A stretch of DNA of 45,304 nt from Chlorobiota bacterium (GCA_013152535.1 JAADGE010000083.1:1-45304); one strand, 5' to 3'. Counted from the stretch's first letter, positions 1 through 10,836 are shown. Program-made: numbers and translations. The notes: generated by a model not told the origin, from the letters alone.

Positions 1-774
1 GTTAATTTAATTACTCAAAAATCCAATCCCTATTATAAAACCCATTTAAAAATTTGTGTCGAAAATAAAGTTCCGTTATACATAACATCATTAGGTAACC
101 CGAAAGAAGTTATAGAAAAAGCTCACAGCTACGGAGCAAAAGTATTTTGTGATGTAACAAATTTAAAACATGCCAAAAAAGTTGTCGGTCTCGGTGCTGA
201 CGGACTAATTGCGGTAGGGCAAGGAGCCGGAGGACATGCCGGACCCGAACCTTTGCAAATATTAGTTCCGATGTTAAAACAAAACTTTCCTGATATTCCG
301 ATAATTGCCGGCGGCGGTATCAGCACCGGAAACGCACTGCATTCTGTTCTTATTCTCGGTGCTGCAGGAGCATCTGTAGGAACAAGTTTTATTGCTACCG
401 AAGAAGCACCTGTTTCCGCAGATTATAAAAATGCAATCGTAAATGCAAAAACCGAAGACATTGTTATGACCGAACGTATTTCCGGAACTCCGAGCACAAT
501 TATTAATACGGCATACGCAAAAAAAATAGGTTATAAGCAAAATTGGATTGAACGTAAATTGTCTGCTAATCCCGGAACAAAAAAATATTTTAAAATGCTT
601 GTTCAAATGAAAGGCATGAAAAAATTAGAAAAATCCGTAAAACCCGGAAATTATAAAAATTTATGGATTGCCGGAAAATCAGTTCAATTTATCAACGAAA
701 TTCTAAGTATTGAAAATCTAATTTTAAAAATGAAAAATGAATTGGAAAGCAGTATTTCAGAAAATAAATTTTAG
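1..774 (+). CDS. Nitronate monooxygenase / FabK-like flavoprotein, 3' part
   Basis: The frame is open from base 1 to the TAG at 772-774, giving about 257 C-terminal residues; the start lies outside the window. The family is FMN-dependent TIM-barrel oxidoreductases that oxidise nitronates (nitronate monooxygenase) or reduce enoyl-ACP (FabK). The signature GQGAGGHAG is visible at about residues 72-80, followed by the phosphate-binding IIAGGGIST and GASVGTSF segments. The C-terminal stretch with LWIAGKSV is usual for the nitronate monooxygenase branch. The two activities cannot be separated from this fragment. It sits upstream of the ribosomal-protein promoter and is probably a separate transcription unit. 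Confidence 0.85.
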   Translation, partial: VNLITQKSNPYYKTHLKICVENKVPLYITSLGNPKEVIEKAHSYGAKVFCDVTNLKHAKKVVGLGADGLIAVGQGAGGHAGPEPLQILVPMLKQNFPDIPIIAGGGISTGNALHSVLILGAAGASVGTSFIATEEAPVSADYKNAIVNAKTEDIVMTERISGTPSTIINTAYAKKIGYKQNWIERKLSANPGTKKYFKMLVQMKGMKKLEKSVKPGNYKNLWIAGKSVQFINEILSIENLILKMKNELESSISENKF

Positions 775-855
775 CTGACAGCAGACATTATACATCTGAT
801 TATAATATACTTATGCGGCAGCCTTAACTTTATAAACAAAATATTGTTAATAACT

Positions 856-886
856 ATTGTCATTTAATAAAATAGTTATATTTTTG
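856..886 (+). promoter_or_regulatory. Bacteroidetes-type promoter of rplM operon
   Basis: A -33 element ATTG at 856-859 and a -7 element TATTTTTG (TAnnTTTG) at 879-886 are separated by 19 bp, the usual Bacteroidetes primary-sigma spacing. The word TATTTTTGCAGTCCG starting at 879 is repeated exactly at the metK promoter. The predicted leader to the GTG start at 938 is about 45 nt and could fold into a small GTCCG/CGGA hairpin. Confidence 0.7.
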
Positions 887-937
887 CAGTCCGAAAATTC
901 TTGACGGAACAGTTATAAATAAAAAAATACAAAAGAA

Positions 938-1393
938 GTGGATACTTTAAGTTACAAAACAATTTCGGCCAATAATACTACTGTAAACAAAGAGTGGTTA
1001 CTTGTGGATGCCGAAGGAGAAACATTGGGAAGATTAGCTTCAATCGTTGCAAAACTGATTAGAGGCAAATATAAAACAAATTACACACCTCATGTTGATT
1101 GCGGAGACAATGTAATTGTTATAAATGCAGAAAAAGTTCAGCTAACCGGTAAAAAATGGACCGATAAAAAATATTTCAGTCATACAGGTTATCCCGGCGG
1201 ACAAAGGATTACAAACCCGGCAGATTTATTGGCAAAAAAACCGATTGCTCTTGTCGAAAAAGCCGTAAAAGGAATGTTACCTAAAAATAAACTCGGCAGT
1301 GCTTTATACAGAAATTTATATGTTTATGAAGGTTCTGAACATAAACAAGAAGCTCAAAAACCAAAAAAAATTGACATTAATACAATAAAATAA
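938..1393 (+). CDS. rplM: 50S ribosomal protein L13
   Basis: This 151-residue protein is an early-assembling component of the large ribosomal subunit. It has the L13 core with WLLVDAEGETLGRLAS near the N-terminus, the HVDCGDNVIVINAEKVQLTG segment, the HTGYPGG loop and the KGMLPKNKLG motif. The GTG at 938 is chosen because the promoter is just upstream and no in-frame ATG precedes the conserved region. It is 3 bp from rpsI, the classic L13-S9 operon. The length fits the family. Confidence 0.97.
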   Translation: MDTLSYKTISANNTTVNKEWLLVDAEGETLGRLASIVAKLIRGKYKTNYTPHVDCGDNVIVINAEKVQLTGKKWTDKKYFSHTGYPGGQRITNPADLLAKKPIALVEKAVKGMLPKNKLGSALYRNLYVYEGSEHKQEAQKPKKIDINTIK

Positions 1394-1396
1394 ACT

Positions 1397-1783
1397 ATGG
1401 ATACAGTTAACGCAACAGGAAGAAGAAAAGCTTCAATCGCAAGAATTTATCTGAAAGACGGGAAAGGAAATATTACCATTAACAAAAGAAGTTTTGATGA
1501 ATATTTTACCGTCCTCGAATATAAATACCAAATTTTAAGACCTTTTTCAATTGTTGAAGCAGAAGGGAAATACGATATTAATGTTAATTTAAAAGGCGGA
1601 GGAATAAAAGGACAGGCAGAAGCTTTGAGATTAGCAATTTCCAAAGCATTAATAAAAATTAATGCAGAAGATAAATCAGCTTTAAAAAAAGAAGGATTTT
1701 TAACAAGAGATTCCAGAGTTGTCGAACGTAAAAAACCGGGACAACCAAAAGCTCGTAAAAAATTCCAATTCAGTAAAAGATAG
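1397..1783 (+). CDS. rpsI: 30S ribosomal protein S9
   Basis: This 128-residue small-subunit protein has a C-terminal tail that reaches the P-site tRNA. The family landmarks are clear: ATGRRKASIARIYLKDGKG at the N-terminus, GGGIKGQAEALRLAISKAL in the middle, and the basic tail RDSRVVERKKPGQPKARKKFQFSKR ends in KR. It starts 3 bp after rplM, so the two are cotranscribed. The 117-bp gap to rpsB contains a strong hairpin. Confidence 0.98.
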   Translation: MDTVNATGRRKASIARIYLKDGKGNITINKRSFDEYFTVLEYKYQILRPFSIVEAEGKYDINVNLKGGGIKGQAEALRLAISKALIKINAEDKSALKKEGFLTRDSRVVERKKPGQPKARKKFQFSKR

Positions 1784-1827
1784 AATACAAGATTTGAACT
1801 TAATAATTCATTTGAGTTTAGTATCTA

Positions 1828-1865
1828 AATTACCAAGATCGACAAATTGTCGCTACTTGGTAATT
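1828..1865 (+). ncRNA. Hairpin in the rpsB leader, possible S2 autoregulatory element
   Basis: A perfect 10-bp inverted repeat, AATTACCAAG (1828-1837) and CTTGGTAATT (1856-1865), encloses a second short stem, GACA/TGTC (1841-1851), across an internal loop. It ends 35 bp before the rpsB ATG. No U-run follows, so it does not look like an intrinsic terminator. Ribosomal-protein leaders of this kind commonly bind the encoded protein to repress translation. That role here is inferred from position and structure only. Confidence 0.5.
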
Positions 1866-1900
1866 GCTTTATTATAAGAATGTAAACTTAATTTAAAAAA

Positions 1901-2659
1901 ATGTCAAAAGTAGATTTTAAACAATTATTAGATGCAGGTGTTCATTTCGGACACCTCAAAAGAAAATGGAATCCGAAAATGGCTCCTTATATTTTTATGG
2001 AGCAAAACGGAATTCACATCATTGATTTGTATAAAACAATGGTAAAACTTGACGAAGCTGCTGCAGCTGCAAAACAAATTGCAAAATCCGGTCGTCAAAT
2101 CCTTTTTGTTGCCACAAAAAAACAAGCAAAGGAAATTGTTGAAGAAAAAGTTAAACCGACGGGAATGCCCTATATTACAGAACGTTGGTCAGGCGGTATG
2201 TTAACCAACTTCAGAACAATCAGAAAAGCCGTAAAAAAAATGAAAACCATTGATAATATGGCTGAAGACGGAACTTTTGATAAAATTTCAAAAAGAGAAC
2301 GCCTGCAAATTACTCGTGAAAGAGCTAAACTTGAAAAAAATCTCGGAAGTATTACAGATATGAAAAGAGTTCCTTCAGCAATTTTTGTTGTTGACGTTAC
2401 CAAAGAAAATATTGCCGTTGCCGAAGCAAAAAAATTAGGACTTCCTATTTTTGCAATGGTTGATACAAATTCCGATCCGAGTATTGATTTTCCTATTCCG
2501 GCGAATGATGATGCTTCAAAATCTATTGCTTTAATTATTGATGTTATTACACAAGCTGTTACAGAAGGTTTGAATGAGCAAAAAGCAGAAAGAAAAGAAA
2601 GTAAACCTGAAAATTCAGACAAAAAAGAGCATGTAAAAACAAGAGCTCGAAAAAAATAA
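1901..2659 (+). CDS. rpsB: 30S ribosomal protein S2
   Basis: This 252-residue protein is needed late in small-subunit assembly. It matches S2 from the first residues ([19 protein letters not shown]) through [14 protein letters not shown] and the [20 protein letters not shown] segment to DANSDPS-like and [11 protein letters not shown] motifs. The C-terminal 25-30 residues are a lysine/glutamate-rich tail, common in Bacteroidetes. It is followed 28 bp later by tsf, as in most bacteria. Confidence 0.98.
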   Translation: MSKVDFKQLLDAGVHFGHLKRKWNPKMAPYIFMEQNGIHIIDLYKTMVKLDEAAAAAKQIAKSGRQILFVATKKQAKEIVEEKVKPTGMPYITERWSGGMLTNFRTIRKAVKKMKTIDNMAEDGTFDKISKRERLQITRERAKLEKNLGSITDMKRVPSAIFVVDVTKENIAVAEAKKLGLPIFAMVDTNSDPSIDFPIPANDDASKSIALIIDVITQAVTEGLNEQKAERKESKPENSDKKEHVKTRARKK

Positions 2660-2687
2660 TTAATTATAAAGATAAAACTTAATTAAA

Positions 2688-3512
2688 ATGACTAAAATAA
2701 GTGCAACAGAAGTTGCTAAACTAAGAAAAATGACCGGAGCCGGTATGATGGACTGTAAAAAAGCCCTTACCGAATCAAACGGGAATTTTGATGAAGCCAT
2801 TGATTTTTTAAGAAAAAAAGGACAAAAAGTTGCCGGTAAACGTGCCGACAGAGATACTTCCGAAGGTGCCGTTCTTGCAAAAAGCACTTCTGACGGTAAA
2901 AGAGCAGTTATAATTGCTTTAAATTGTGAAACTGATTTCGTTGCAAAAAATGATGACTTTGTAAAATTTGCCGGTCAAATTCTGGATGTTGCAGCAGAAA
3001 AAAATCCTGCAAATCTTGAAGAATTACTTAATTCGGAATTAAACGGTGTAAAAATCAGTGAAGAAATTATTAATCAAACCGGTGTAATAGGCGAAAAAAT
3101 TCAACTCGGGTACTATGATAAAGTAGAAGGAGAATCAGTTGCTTCATATATCCATACGGGAAACAGATTAGCTTCAATTGCCGGTTTTACAAAAGCAATT
3201 GACGAACATGCAAGAAAAGACGTTGTTATGCAAATTGCTGCAATGAATCCTATTGCTGTTGACAAAAATGATGTAAGCCAAAAGATAGTGGATAAAGAAA
3301 TTGAAATTGGTAAAGAACTTGCAATCCAAGAAGGCAAACCGGCAGATTTGGCCGAAAAAATTGCCCTCGGAAGACTAAATAAATTCTTTAAAGAAAATAC
3401 CCTTTTAAACCAACAATGGGTTAAAGATAATAAAAAAACTATAAGAGATTTTCTTAAAGAAGTAGATTCCGAAGTTAAGGTTACAGGATTTAAACGTTAT
3501 TCTGTTTCATAA
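2688..3512 (+). CDS. tsf: Elongation factor Ts
   Basis: This 274-residue factor exchanges GDP for GTP on EF-Tu. The N-terminal UBA-like region contains the signature KLRKMTGAGMMDCKKAL; the catalytic core contains NCETDFVAKNDDF. The length is typical. The gene ends the ribosomal-protein transcription unit, with a strong terminator about 20 bp after the stop. Confidence 0.98.
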   Translation: MTKISATEVAKLRKMTGAGMMDCKKALTESNGNFDEAIDFLRKKGQKVAGKRADRDTSEGAVLAKSTSDGKRAVIIALNCETDFVAKNDDFVKFAGQILDVAAEKNPANLEELLNSELNGVKISEEIINQTGVIGEKIQLGYYDKVEGESVASYIHTGNRLASIAGFTKAIDEHARKDVVMQIAAMNPIAVDKNDVSQKIVDKEIEIGKELAIQEGKPADLAEKIALGRLNKFFKENTLLNQQWVKDNKKTIRDFLKEVDSEVKVTGFKRYSVS

Positions 3513-3532
3513 ACTTCCGTAATGAAATATAT

Positions 3533-3560
3533 AAAAGCTGTCTTTCCGGCAGCTTTTTTT
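3533..3560 (+). terminator. Intrinsic terminator after tsf
   Basis: AAAAGCTG (3533-3540) pairs with CAGCTTTT (3550-3557), and the T-run continues to 3560. It lies directly downstream of tsf and upstream of the atpD promoter. Confidence 0.85.
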
Positions 3561-3587
3561 GTTTACAAATTTTCAACATTAAATAAA

Positions 3588-3619
3588 TTTGTTTCTGTAA
3601 GATACGAATATTATCTTTG
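3588..3619 (+). promoter_or_regulatory. Promoter of atpDC
   Basis: TTTG at 3588-3591 and TATCTTTG at 3612-3619 are separated by 20 bp and match the Bacteroidetes -33/-7 consensus. The predicted start of transcription is about 25 nt before the atpD ATG at 3652. Confidence 0.7.
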
Positions 3620-3642
3620 TGCTTAATTTTAGAAAATTTTAA

Positions 3643-5163
<1,521 letters not shown>

Positions 5164-5164
5164 G

Positions 5165-5404
5165 ATGTTTTTAGAAATCGTTACACCCGAACAAACATTA
5201 TACAGCAATGAGGTTAAATACATTAAAGTTCCCGGAAGCAAAGGACAATTCGGTATATTAACTAATCATGCACCTGTAATTTCAACACTTGAAAAAGGAC
5301 AAATAAAAATTGTTGAACCTGATAAAACCGAAAAATTCTTTGATGTAAAAGGCGGTGTAATTGAAATTCTTAAAAATAATATTATTATTCTTATTAAATC
5401 TTAA
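5165..5404 (+). CDS. atpC: F1 ATP synthase subunit epsilon, short form
   Basis: This 79-residue protein contains only the N-terminal beta-sandwich of epsilon (MFLEIVTPEQTLYSNEVKYI, GSKGQFGILTNHAPVISTL). It lacks the C-terminal helical hairpin that in other bacteria inhibits ATP hydrolysis. Short epsilon subunits are usual in Bacteroidetes. It starts 1 bp after the atpD stop and is followed by a strong bidirectional terminator. Confidence 0.95.
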   Translation: MFLEIVTPEQTLYSNEVKYIKVPGSKGQFGILTNHAPVISTLEKGQIKIVEPDKTEKFFDVKGGVIEILKNNIIILIKS

Positions 5405-5419
5405 AATTATTAATCTCAT

Positions 5420-5461
5420 AAAAAAAGGCTCATTGAAATAATATTCGATGAGCCTTTTTTT
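5420..5461. terminator. Bidirectional terminator between atpC and the large OM protein
   Basis: AAAAAAAGGCTCAT (5420-5433) pairs perfectly with ATGAGCCTTTTTTT (5448-5461). The A-run and T-run allow termination in both directions. It serves the convergent atpC (+) and the gene at 5505-8945 (-). Confidence 0.9.
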
Positions 5462-5504
5462 ATTTAGAAACCTTCAGGAAATGTAAGAATTTAAAATCCA
5501 GAAA

Positions 5505-8500
5505 TTAAAAAAAAGCACGAATACTCATTCCGCCGGTATGAATAATTTTACCGGTATCAGATTTTCTGCCGGAATAATTTAATTCGAGTTGAAGATATTT
5601 CGTAAGTTTTTTATACCATAAAACAGACCACAAAAAGTTTTTGCCCGGCAGTAAACCTTCAAGTATTTCATAAGAAACAGCTGTATTCGTTTTTCCGATA
5701 TAATTGATTTTTACAAAATCGAAATTTACTTGAAAACTACCTTTATTAACACTTGAAAAGCGATATTCACCACCGGCGGTATATGAAATTAATTTTTCTT
5801 CCCCTATTAAATTATTTTTCTTTTTAAAAATAATATTGCTTTTAATATTGCTTTTTTTATCAATTTTGAAGTTTACGGAAGTATTATTATCAATATAATT
5901 TACAGAGAAATTATTACCTGAAAAATATTCCGATTCATATTTTTTATTTCCCGATTTAAAAATATTCGCAATTATAAAACTTTTTATCGTTTTATTAAAT
6001 TCAACAGAATGAAATATGTTTTTTCTTATATCAATTCCGTTTATCAGTAAATTTTTTGTTCCTGAATTAATAAAAGTATAGGCAATTTGCATTTGATATT
6101 TTGACAGATTAAAAGCAAATCTGTTTTTTAAAGATTTATTTTGTGTAATCAGTGTCGAATCCGGTATATTAAAGTTAAAATAATTTGCACCGCTGTTAAT
6201 TTTACGATTTATTTTATACGTAAAACGATTTGAAAGCAACGATATGAATTTTTTCAATCCTTTTTCGGAAGACCATATGCGATTCGGTAATAAATTAAAA
6301 ACCTCAAAAACCGATTGATTGTAAACCGTTCGATATTCCGATGAGGGTAAAGCAATACGAATATAATTTGCTTCGTCTGAGAAATTTGCTTTTACAAATT
6401 CGTTTAACTCTTTAATTTTATCATTATTAAAATCTTTCCATGCAAAAATGCCTTGCCCGCTTTGAACTTCCAAATATGAAAATTCTTTAACAGCCTCATT
6501 TCCGCTTGTATGCTCTACAAAACTCGAACTTGAGACAGTACCTTTAAAAAAATTAAAGGAGTAATTAAACTTTCCTGAAAGAGTATTTTCAGCCGGTGTA
6601 TTCGTTAAAATACTGTCTTTTACATATAATTTTCTGAAATTTATTACGGTATTAAATTTTTGATGTCTTAATTTAAGCAATCCGGCAACAAATCTTAAAT
6701 TATGAGCTGTTGAAGCATACGCAATATGATTTTTAAAAGGTAAAAAATCTTCTCTGTTCACATAACTTACAGAAAATAAGTGCTTTGAATTCTCCGGAGT
6801 TTTTAAATAAACTTCAAATTCATTAAACCTGAAAGAGTTGACAGATAATATATTATCATTAATATTAGTAAAAATATTTTTTTCTCCGGAATTTATAATT
6901 CCTGTTTTAAAATTAGAAAATCGTCCTTCAATTTGTCCTTTATATCTTATAAATTCTGTTTTATTTACTGTATCCTTTGTTGTTAATCTGTTTGCATTTA
7001 AGTTAATTAATAACTTCTTTTTATCAATAATTACAAACAAATCATTTTTATATCCCGAATAAAAATTATTTCGTAATAATAAGTCAGAACTCAATCCGAA
7101 TTTTCCGAAATTATGATTAAAATAAGTAAAATTCACATCGGCAGAATGTTCGTCAAATGAACTTGTGCCGGGAAGCAAATTCCAATCTCGTTGAAATTCC
7201 GGTGATTTATAAGGTTCAAAAGCATCAAAATGTTTATTTGTAAATTGATAGTTTGTGTTTATTGTTAAATAGCTGTCCGATGTATCTTTTTTCAGAAAAT
7301 TTTTGGTACCGCCGCCCCTGAACGCATACCCGATGTTATCATTATCATTAATATCGGAAAACGTGTTCAAATCGTTATTTGTTAAAGCTGTTTCAAAATA
7401 ATAGCTTGTTGATTTGTTAAGCTTTCCGGATGCTCCGGCATTTATCATTTGTTTTTTTTTCGGGCTGATAAGTAATTTTATCGGTTCATAATCGCCTTGA
7501 AGAATTCCGTTTATAGGTTCAATCCATTGAAAAACTTTACCGTTTGCCCCGTTCTGAATACGCCGGTAATTGCCTTTATGTTCTCCCGTATAAGAAAAAT
7601 TTACCCTGTATTTTGCATTGTCGGGATTTGTCGAATAAATATAAACATCTTGATATACAATGCTTTGTATAACTGTATCAGTTTTTCTGTAAAGCACTTC
7701 ATTATTATTAAAAGTGTCGGTATAAACAACATTGCTGACAAAAGCATCTTTAATATCATCTCCGATATTATGAAACATTAATTTTTGCTCATCGCTCAAA
7801 TTTTGTTGTAAGCTGTTATTTTTGGCATCTTGTTCGGAAATCAGATTTAAAAAAAAGGTTGTTTTTGCAGTTTTTATTGAAATTTGGCTGCCTGCCGTAA
7901 AGCGTGCATAATTCATTTCCGAATATTCAAATTCAGCAATTATTCGGCTGTCTTTTGTAATAATACGTTTTGAAGTGAAACTTAATTCGCCTGAATTGTA
8001 ATTTATTACATAATCATTTTCATTCCCTCGGATTAGTATTTTTCCGTCAAGATAAATTTTTTCACTCCCGGATAAAATAATGATATAAAGTTCGCCGTTT
8101 TTCCCGGTCAACCGATAAGGTCCTTGATTTCCTTCCGTTCCGTTAAAAATCATTTTGTTATAACTCCCTTTGGAAACGGCAGCATTAATTTGTGTTTGTA
8201 TTTTATAATTTTTAACTGTATTAAAAGAAGTCATAAAATTTGCTCCTTTTACTTTTTTATCAAATTTCATAAAATACCCTTCTTTCGGTTTTATATTCAA
8301 ATCACCGACTTCCAGTAGGCTTTTTTTAGAAATAAGACGAATAAAAACATTATCGAATTCTCTTAAATTTTGTGAACTTCCGTCAGCTTGTATCGGAATG
8401 TTACTATCGGTAATGTTAGCCTGAATTTCAATATCCGGGCTTATTTTTCCTGATAATTGTAAATTAAAATCAGAGTTTAAAGCTGCATTTTGGTTATTTC

Positions 8501-8945
8501 CGATTGTAATTCCTCTCGAAATGCTGCCGGATTTCTTTAATCCTGAAAATGCTTTTAAATTTGGAGTATTATCAGAACCGTAATTTGAAATATATCGCCT
8601 TTGTATTGTGCTGTCGTTCAGTAATAATTGCTTATGAGAATAAGGTTCTGAAAAGTTTAACGGGAAAGTTCGGTATTTTATTTTTAATTTTTTTTGTTTA
8701 TACTTTTCAAATTCCTCCGAATTAAAAATCAATAGTGCTTTTGCATAATTTAATTTATATTTATCCGGAGAAATAAGTTGATTATTTAAAGAAATACTGA
8801 AACTTTCGGGGACAATACTTAGGGTATCAAAATAAATACTGTCGTTTGTAATAATAATATCTTTTTCAAAAAAATTGTTCAAGCTTTGTCCGAAAACGGC
8901 AAAATTTGACAGAATAAAAGATATGGTAAGTATAAAATTTTTCAA
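5505..8945 (-). CDS. Very large predicted outer-membrane beta-barrel protein
   Basis: This 1146-residue protein starts with a signal peptide that ends near VFGQS (about residue 20). The N-terminal third has a block GSISRGITIGNNQNAALNS followed by NLQLSGKISPDIEIQANITD and later an EVGDLNIKP/GYFMKF segment, a pattern I associate with large conserved Bacteroidetes envelope proteins without a named function. The last two thirds alternate short amphipathic strands rich in N, S, Y, F and K. The protein ends in an aromatic residue (SIRAFF), as outer-membrane barrels do. It stands alone on the minus strand with its own terminator. No specific function can be assigned. Confidence 0.75.
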   Translation of the reverse strand: MKNFILTISFILSNFAVFGQSLNNFFEKDIIITNDSIYFDTLSIVPESFSISLNNQLISPDKYKLNYAKALLIFNSEEFEKYKQKKLKIKYRTFPLNFSEPYSHKQLLLNDSTIQRRYISNYGSDNTPNLKAFSGLKKSGSISRGITIGNNQNAALNSDFNLQLSGKISPDIEIQANITDSNIPIQADGSSQNLREFDNVFIRLISKKSLLEVGDLNIKPKEGYFMKFDKKVKGANFMTSFNTVKNYKIQTQINAAVSKGSYNKMIFNGTEGNQGPYRLTGKNGELYIIILSGSEKIYLDGKILIRGNENDYVINYNSGELSFTSKRIITKDSRIIAEFEYSEMNYARFTAGSQISIKTAKTTFFLNLISEQDAKNNSLQQNLSDEQKLMFHNIGDDIKDAFVSNVVYTDTFNNNEVLYRKTDTVIQSIVYQDVYIYSTNPDNAKYRVNFSYTGEHKGNYRRIQNGANGKVFQWIEPINGILQGDYEPIKLLISPKKKQMINAGASGKLNKSTSYYFETALTNNDLNTFSDINDNDNIGYAFRGGGTKNFLKKDTSDSYLTINTNYQFTNKHFDAFEPYKSPEFQRDWNLLPGTSSFDEHSADVNFTYFNHNFGKFGLSSDLLLRNNFYSGYKNDLFVIIDKKKLLINLNANRLTTKDTVNKTEFIRYKGQIEGRFSNFKTGIINSGEKNIFTNINDNILSVNSFRFNEFEVYLKTPENSKHLFSVSYVNREDFLPFKNHIAYASTAHNLRFVAGLLKLRHQKFNTVINFRKLYVKDSILTNTPAENTLSGKFNYSFNFFKGTVSSSSFVEHTSGNEAVKEFSYLEVQSGQGIFAWKDFNNDKIKELNEFVKANFSDEANYIRIALPSSEYRTVYNQSVFEVFNLLPNRIWSSEKGLKKFISLLSNRFTYKINRKINSGANYFNFNIPDSTLITQNKSLKNRFAFNLSKYQMQIAYTFINSGTKNLLINGIDIRKNIFHSVEFNKTIKSFIIANIFKSGNKKYESEYFSGNNFSVNYIDNNTSVNFKIDKKSNIKSNIIFKKKNNLIGEEKLISYTAGGEYRFSSVNKGSFQVNFDFVKINYIGKTNTAVSYEILEGLLPGKNFLWSVLWYKKLTKYLQLELNYSGRKSDTGKIIHTGGMSIRAFF

Positions 8946-9020
8946 GAATATTAAATCATATTAAAACCCGATATGCAAAAAACGGAAATATTTACAAAAT
9001 AATTACTAATATTGCGATAA

Positions 9021-10166
9021 ATGTCAGAAAAAAAGAAAATATTAATTTTTATTGACTGGTTTTTACCCGGATACAAAGCCGGCGGACCGATAAGAAGTGT
9101 TGCAAATATTGTTAACGCACTTCATAAAATTTTTGATTTTTATATTATTACTTCAGACAGAGATTTTGGATGTAATAAACCTTATAAAAATATTGAAATT
9201 AATACATTTATACAAAAAAATAACTGTAAAATTCTTTATTTAAGTCCCGAAAATCAAACTAAAACAAATCTTATTAATATTATAAAAAACCTTGATTTTA
9301 ACACAGTTTACTTTAACAGTCTGTTTTCCGTAAAATACACACTTTTGCCTCTTCGATTAATTAAAAAGTACAAAAAAAATGCAAATATAATTCTTGCTCC
9401 CAGGGGAATGTTGGGACAAGGAGCCTTAAGTCTGAAAAAAGGGAAAAAAAAGCTGTTTTTAATAGTCTCAAAGTTTTTGAATTTATATAAAAATATTACT
9501 TGGCATGCAACGGATGAAGTTGAAGTAACAGATATATTAAAATATTACGGAAAACAATCAAAAACAGTATTGGTTCCGAATATTTCAGAAAAGATTAAAC
9601 CCTGCAAGACTCGCGAAAAACATATTACAAAATTTATTTTTTTATCTCGAATTGCCGAAAAAAAAAACTTACTTTCGGCAATAGAATTCTTTTTGGATGT
9701 TAAAACAAATAAAAAAGTCTTTTTTTCAATTTACGGAACAAATGAAGAAGATGACTATCTTACAAAATGTAAAATGAAAGCACAAAAAGCCGGCGAAAAT
9801 ATAAAAATCGAATTTAAAGGAGAAATACCGCATGAAAACGTACACAAAACATTAACAGAATATCATTTTTACATTTTGCCTACTTTGCACGAAAATTTCG
9901 GACATTCAATATTTGAAGCATTTTCCGCAGGATGTCCCGTAATTATTTCCGACCAAACACCCTGGCGTAATTTAGAAAAAAAAGAAATCGGCTGGGATAT
10001 TCCTTTAAATAATAAAAAGAAATTTCAGGAAATCATTCAAAGATGTATTGACATGAAACAGGAAGAGTATGATATTATTTCAAAAAATGCGTTTAATTTT
10101 GCGAAAAATTTCTCTGAAAATTCACAAGCAACAGCAGATACTGAAAAAATGTTTAAAAATGAATAA
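9021..10166 (+). CDS. Glycosyltransferase, family 4-like (GT-B)
   Basis: This 381-residue protein has the two Rossmann halves of a GT-B enzyme. The N-terminal acceptor domain begins IDWFLPGYKAGGPIRSVANI, a glycine-rich loop typical of these enzymes. The donor-binding half has FIFLSRIAEKKNLLSAIEFF and the E-x7-E motif in HENFGHSIFEAFSAGCPVI. It probably adds a sugar to a surface-polysaccharide repeat unit. The last 8 nt overlap the start of the acetyltransferase gene, so the two are translationally coupled. Donor and acceptor cannot be read from the sequence. Confidence 0.9.
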   Translation: MSEKKKILIFIDWFLPGYKAGGPIRSVANIVNALHKIFDFYIITSDRDFGCNKPYKNIEINTFIQKNNCKILYLSPENQTKTNLINIIKNLDFNTVYFNSLFSVKYTLLPLRLIKKYKKNANIILAPRGMLGQGALSLKKGKKKLFLIVSKFLNLYKNITWHATDEVEVTDILKYYGKQSKTVLVPNISEKIKPCKTREKHITKFIFLSRIAEKKNLLSAIEFFLDVKTNKKVFFSIYGTNEEDDYLTKCKMKAQKAGENIKIEFKGEIPHENVHKTLTEYHFYILPTLHENFGHSIFEAFSAGCPVIISDQTPWRNLEKKEIGWDIPLNNKKKFQEIIQRCIDMKQEEYDIISKNAFNFAKNFSENSQATADTEKMFKNE

Positions 10167-10713
10167 AACAGACCTTTCAAAATTTAATAATTCTTGGTAT
10201 AAACCGGGAGGGAATCGTGTTAAAAGAATTTTCTGGTATTTTGTTAATGTATTGTTTTTTTTAAATCCTTGGAATCCTATAAGTTTTTTAAAAGTTTTTT
10301 TATTAAGAATATTCGGTGCAAAAATCGGGAAAGGTGTTATTATAAAACCATCTGTAAATATAAAATACCCTTGGCGTCTTTCCGTAGGAAACAATGTTTG
10401 GATAGGAGAAAAAGTTTGGATTGACAACCTTGCAAATGTTGAAATCGGCAACAATGTAAGCATTTCGCAGGGAGCAATGCTGCTTTGCGGAAATCATAAC
10501 TATAAAAAATCAACTTTTGATTTAATTACCGGAGACATTAAACTTGAAGAAGGCGTTTGGATTGGAGCATTCAGTATTGTTACTCCGGGAATTACTTGTA
10601 AATCTCATTCAATTCTTGCCGTTAATTCTGTTGCAACAAAAAATTTAGAAGCATACACAATTTATCAGGGAAATCCTGCCGCAGAAATCAGAAAAAGAAC
10701 CATTGAAGAATGA
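10159..10713 (+). CDS. Hexapeptide-repeat acyltransferase, WcaF/colanic-acid type
   Basis: The real start is taken as the ATG at 10159, overlapping the previous stop as ATGAATAA. This gives 184 residues; the longer upstream frame reads across the glycosyltransferase. The N-terminus FNNSWYKPGGNRVKRIFWY is characteristic of WcaF-like O-acetyltransferases. Left-handed beta-helix hexapeptides follow (IGKGVIIKPSVNIKYPW, IGENVWIDN-like, VEIGNNVSISQGAML), and the catalytic His lies in CGNHNYKK. It probably O-acetylates the polysaccharide made by the flanking glycosyltransferases. Confidence 0.9.
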   Translation: MNKTDLSKFNNSWYKPGGNRVKRIFWYFVNVLFFLNPWNPISFLKVFLLRIFGAKIGKGVIIKPSVNIKYPWRLSVGNNVWIGEKVWIDNLANVEIGNNVSISQGAMLLCGNHNYKKSTFDLITGDIKLEEGVWIGAFSIVTPGITCKSHSILAVNSVATKNLEAYTIYQGNPAAEIRKRTIEE

Positions 10714-10836
10714 AACACCCACGGCAAAATTTTGCCACCAAAAGAAATGATTAATGCACGAACAGAACTCTGAAAAACAAAATAAATTATCATGCGGGTG
10801 TTCCTATGTGACGTTTAAAATTATTAATATAAACAC
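10714..10836. other. Intergenic region with palindrome and distant inverted repeat
   Basis: The gap between two sugar-modification genes contains a perfect 14-bp palindrome, GGCAAAATTTTGCC (10723-10736). A 7-bp inverted pair, AACACCC (10714-10720) and GGGTGTT (10796-10802), brackets the region. No coding sequence, promoter consensus or terminator U-run was seen. Confidence 0.35.
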
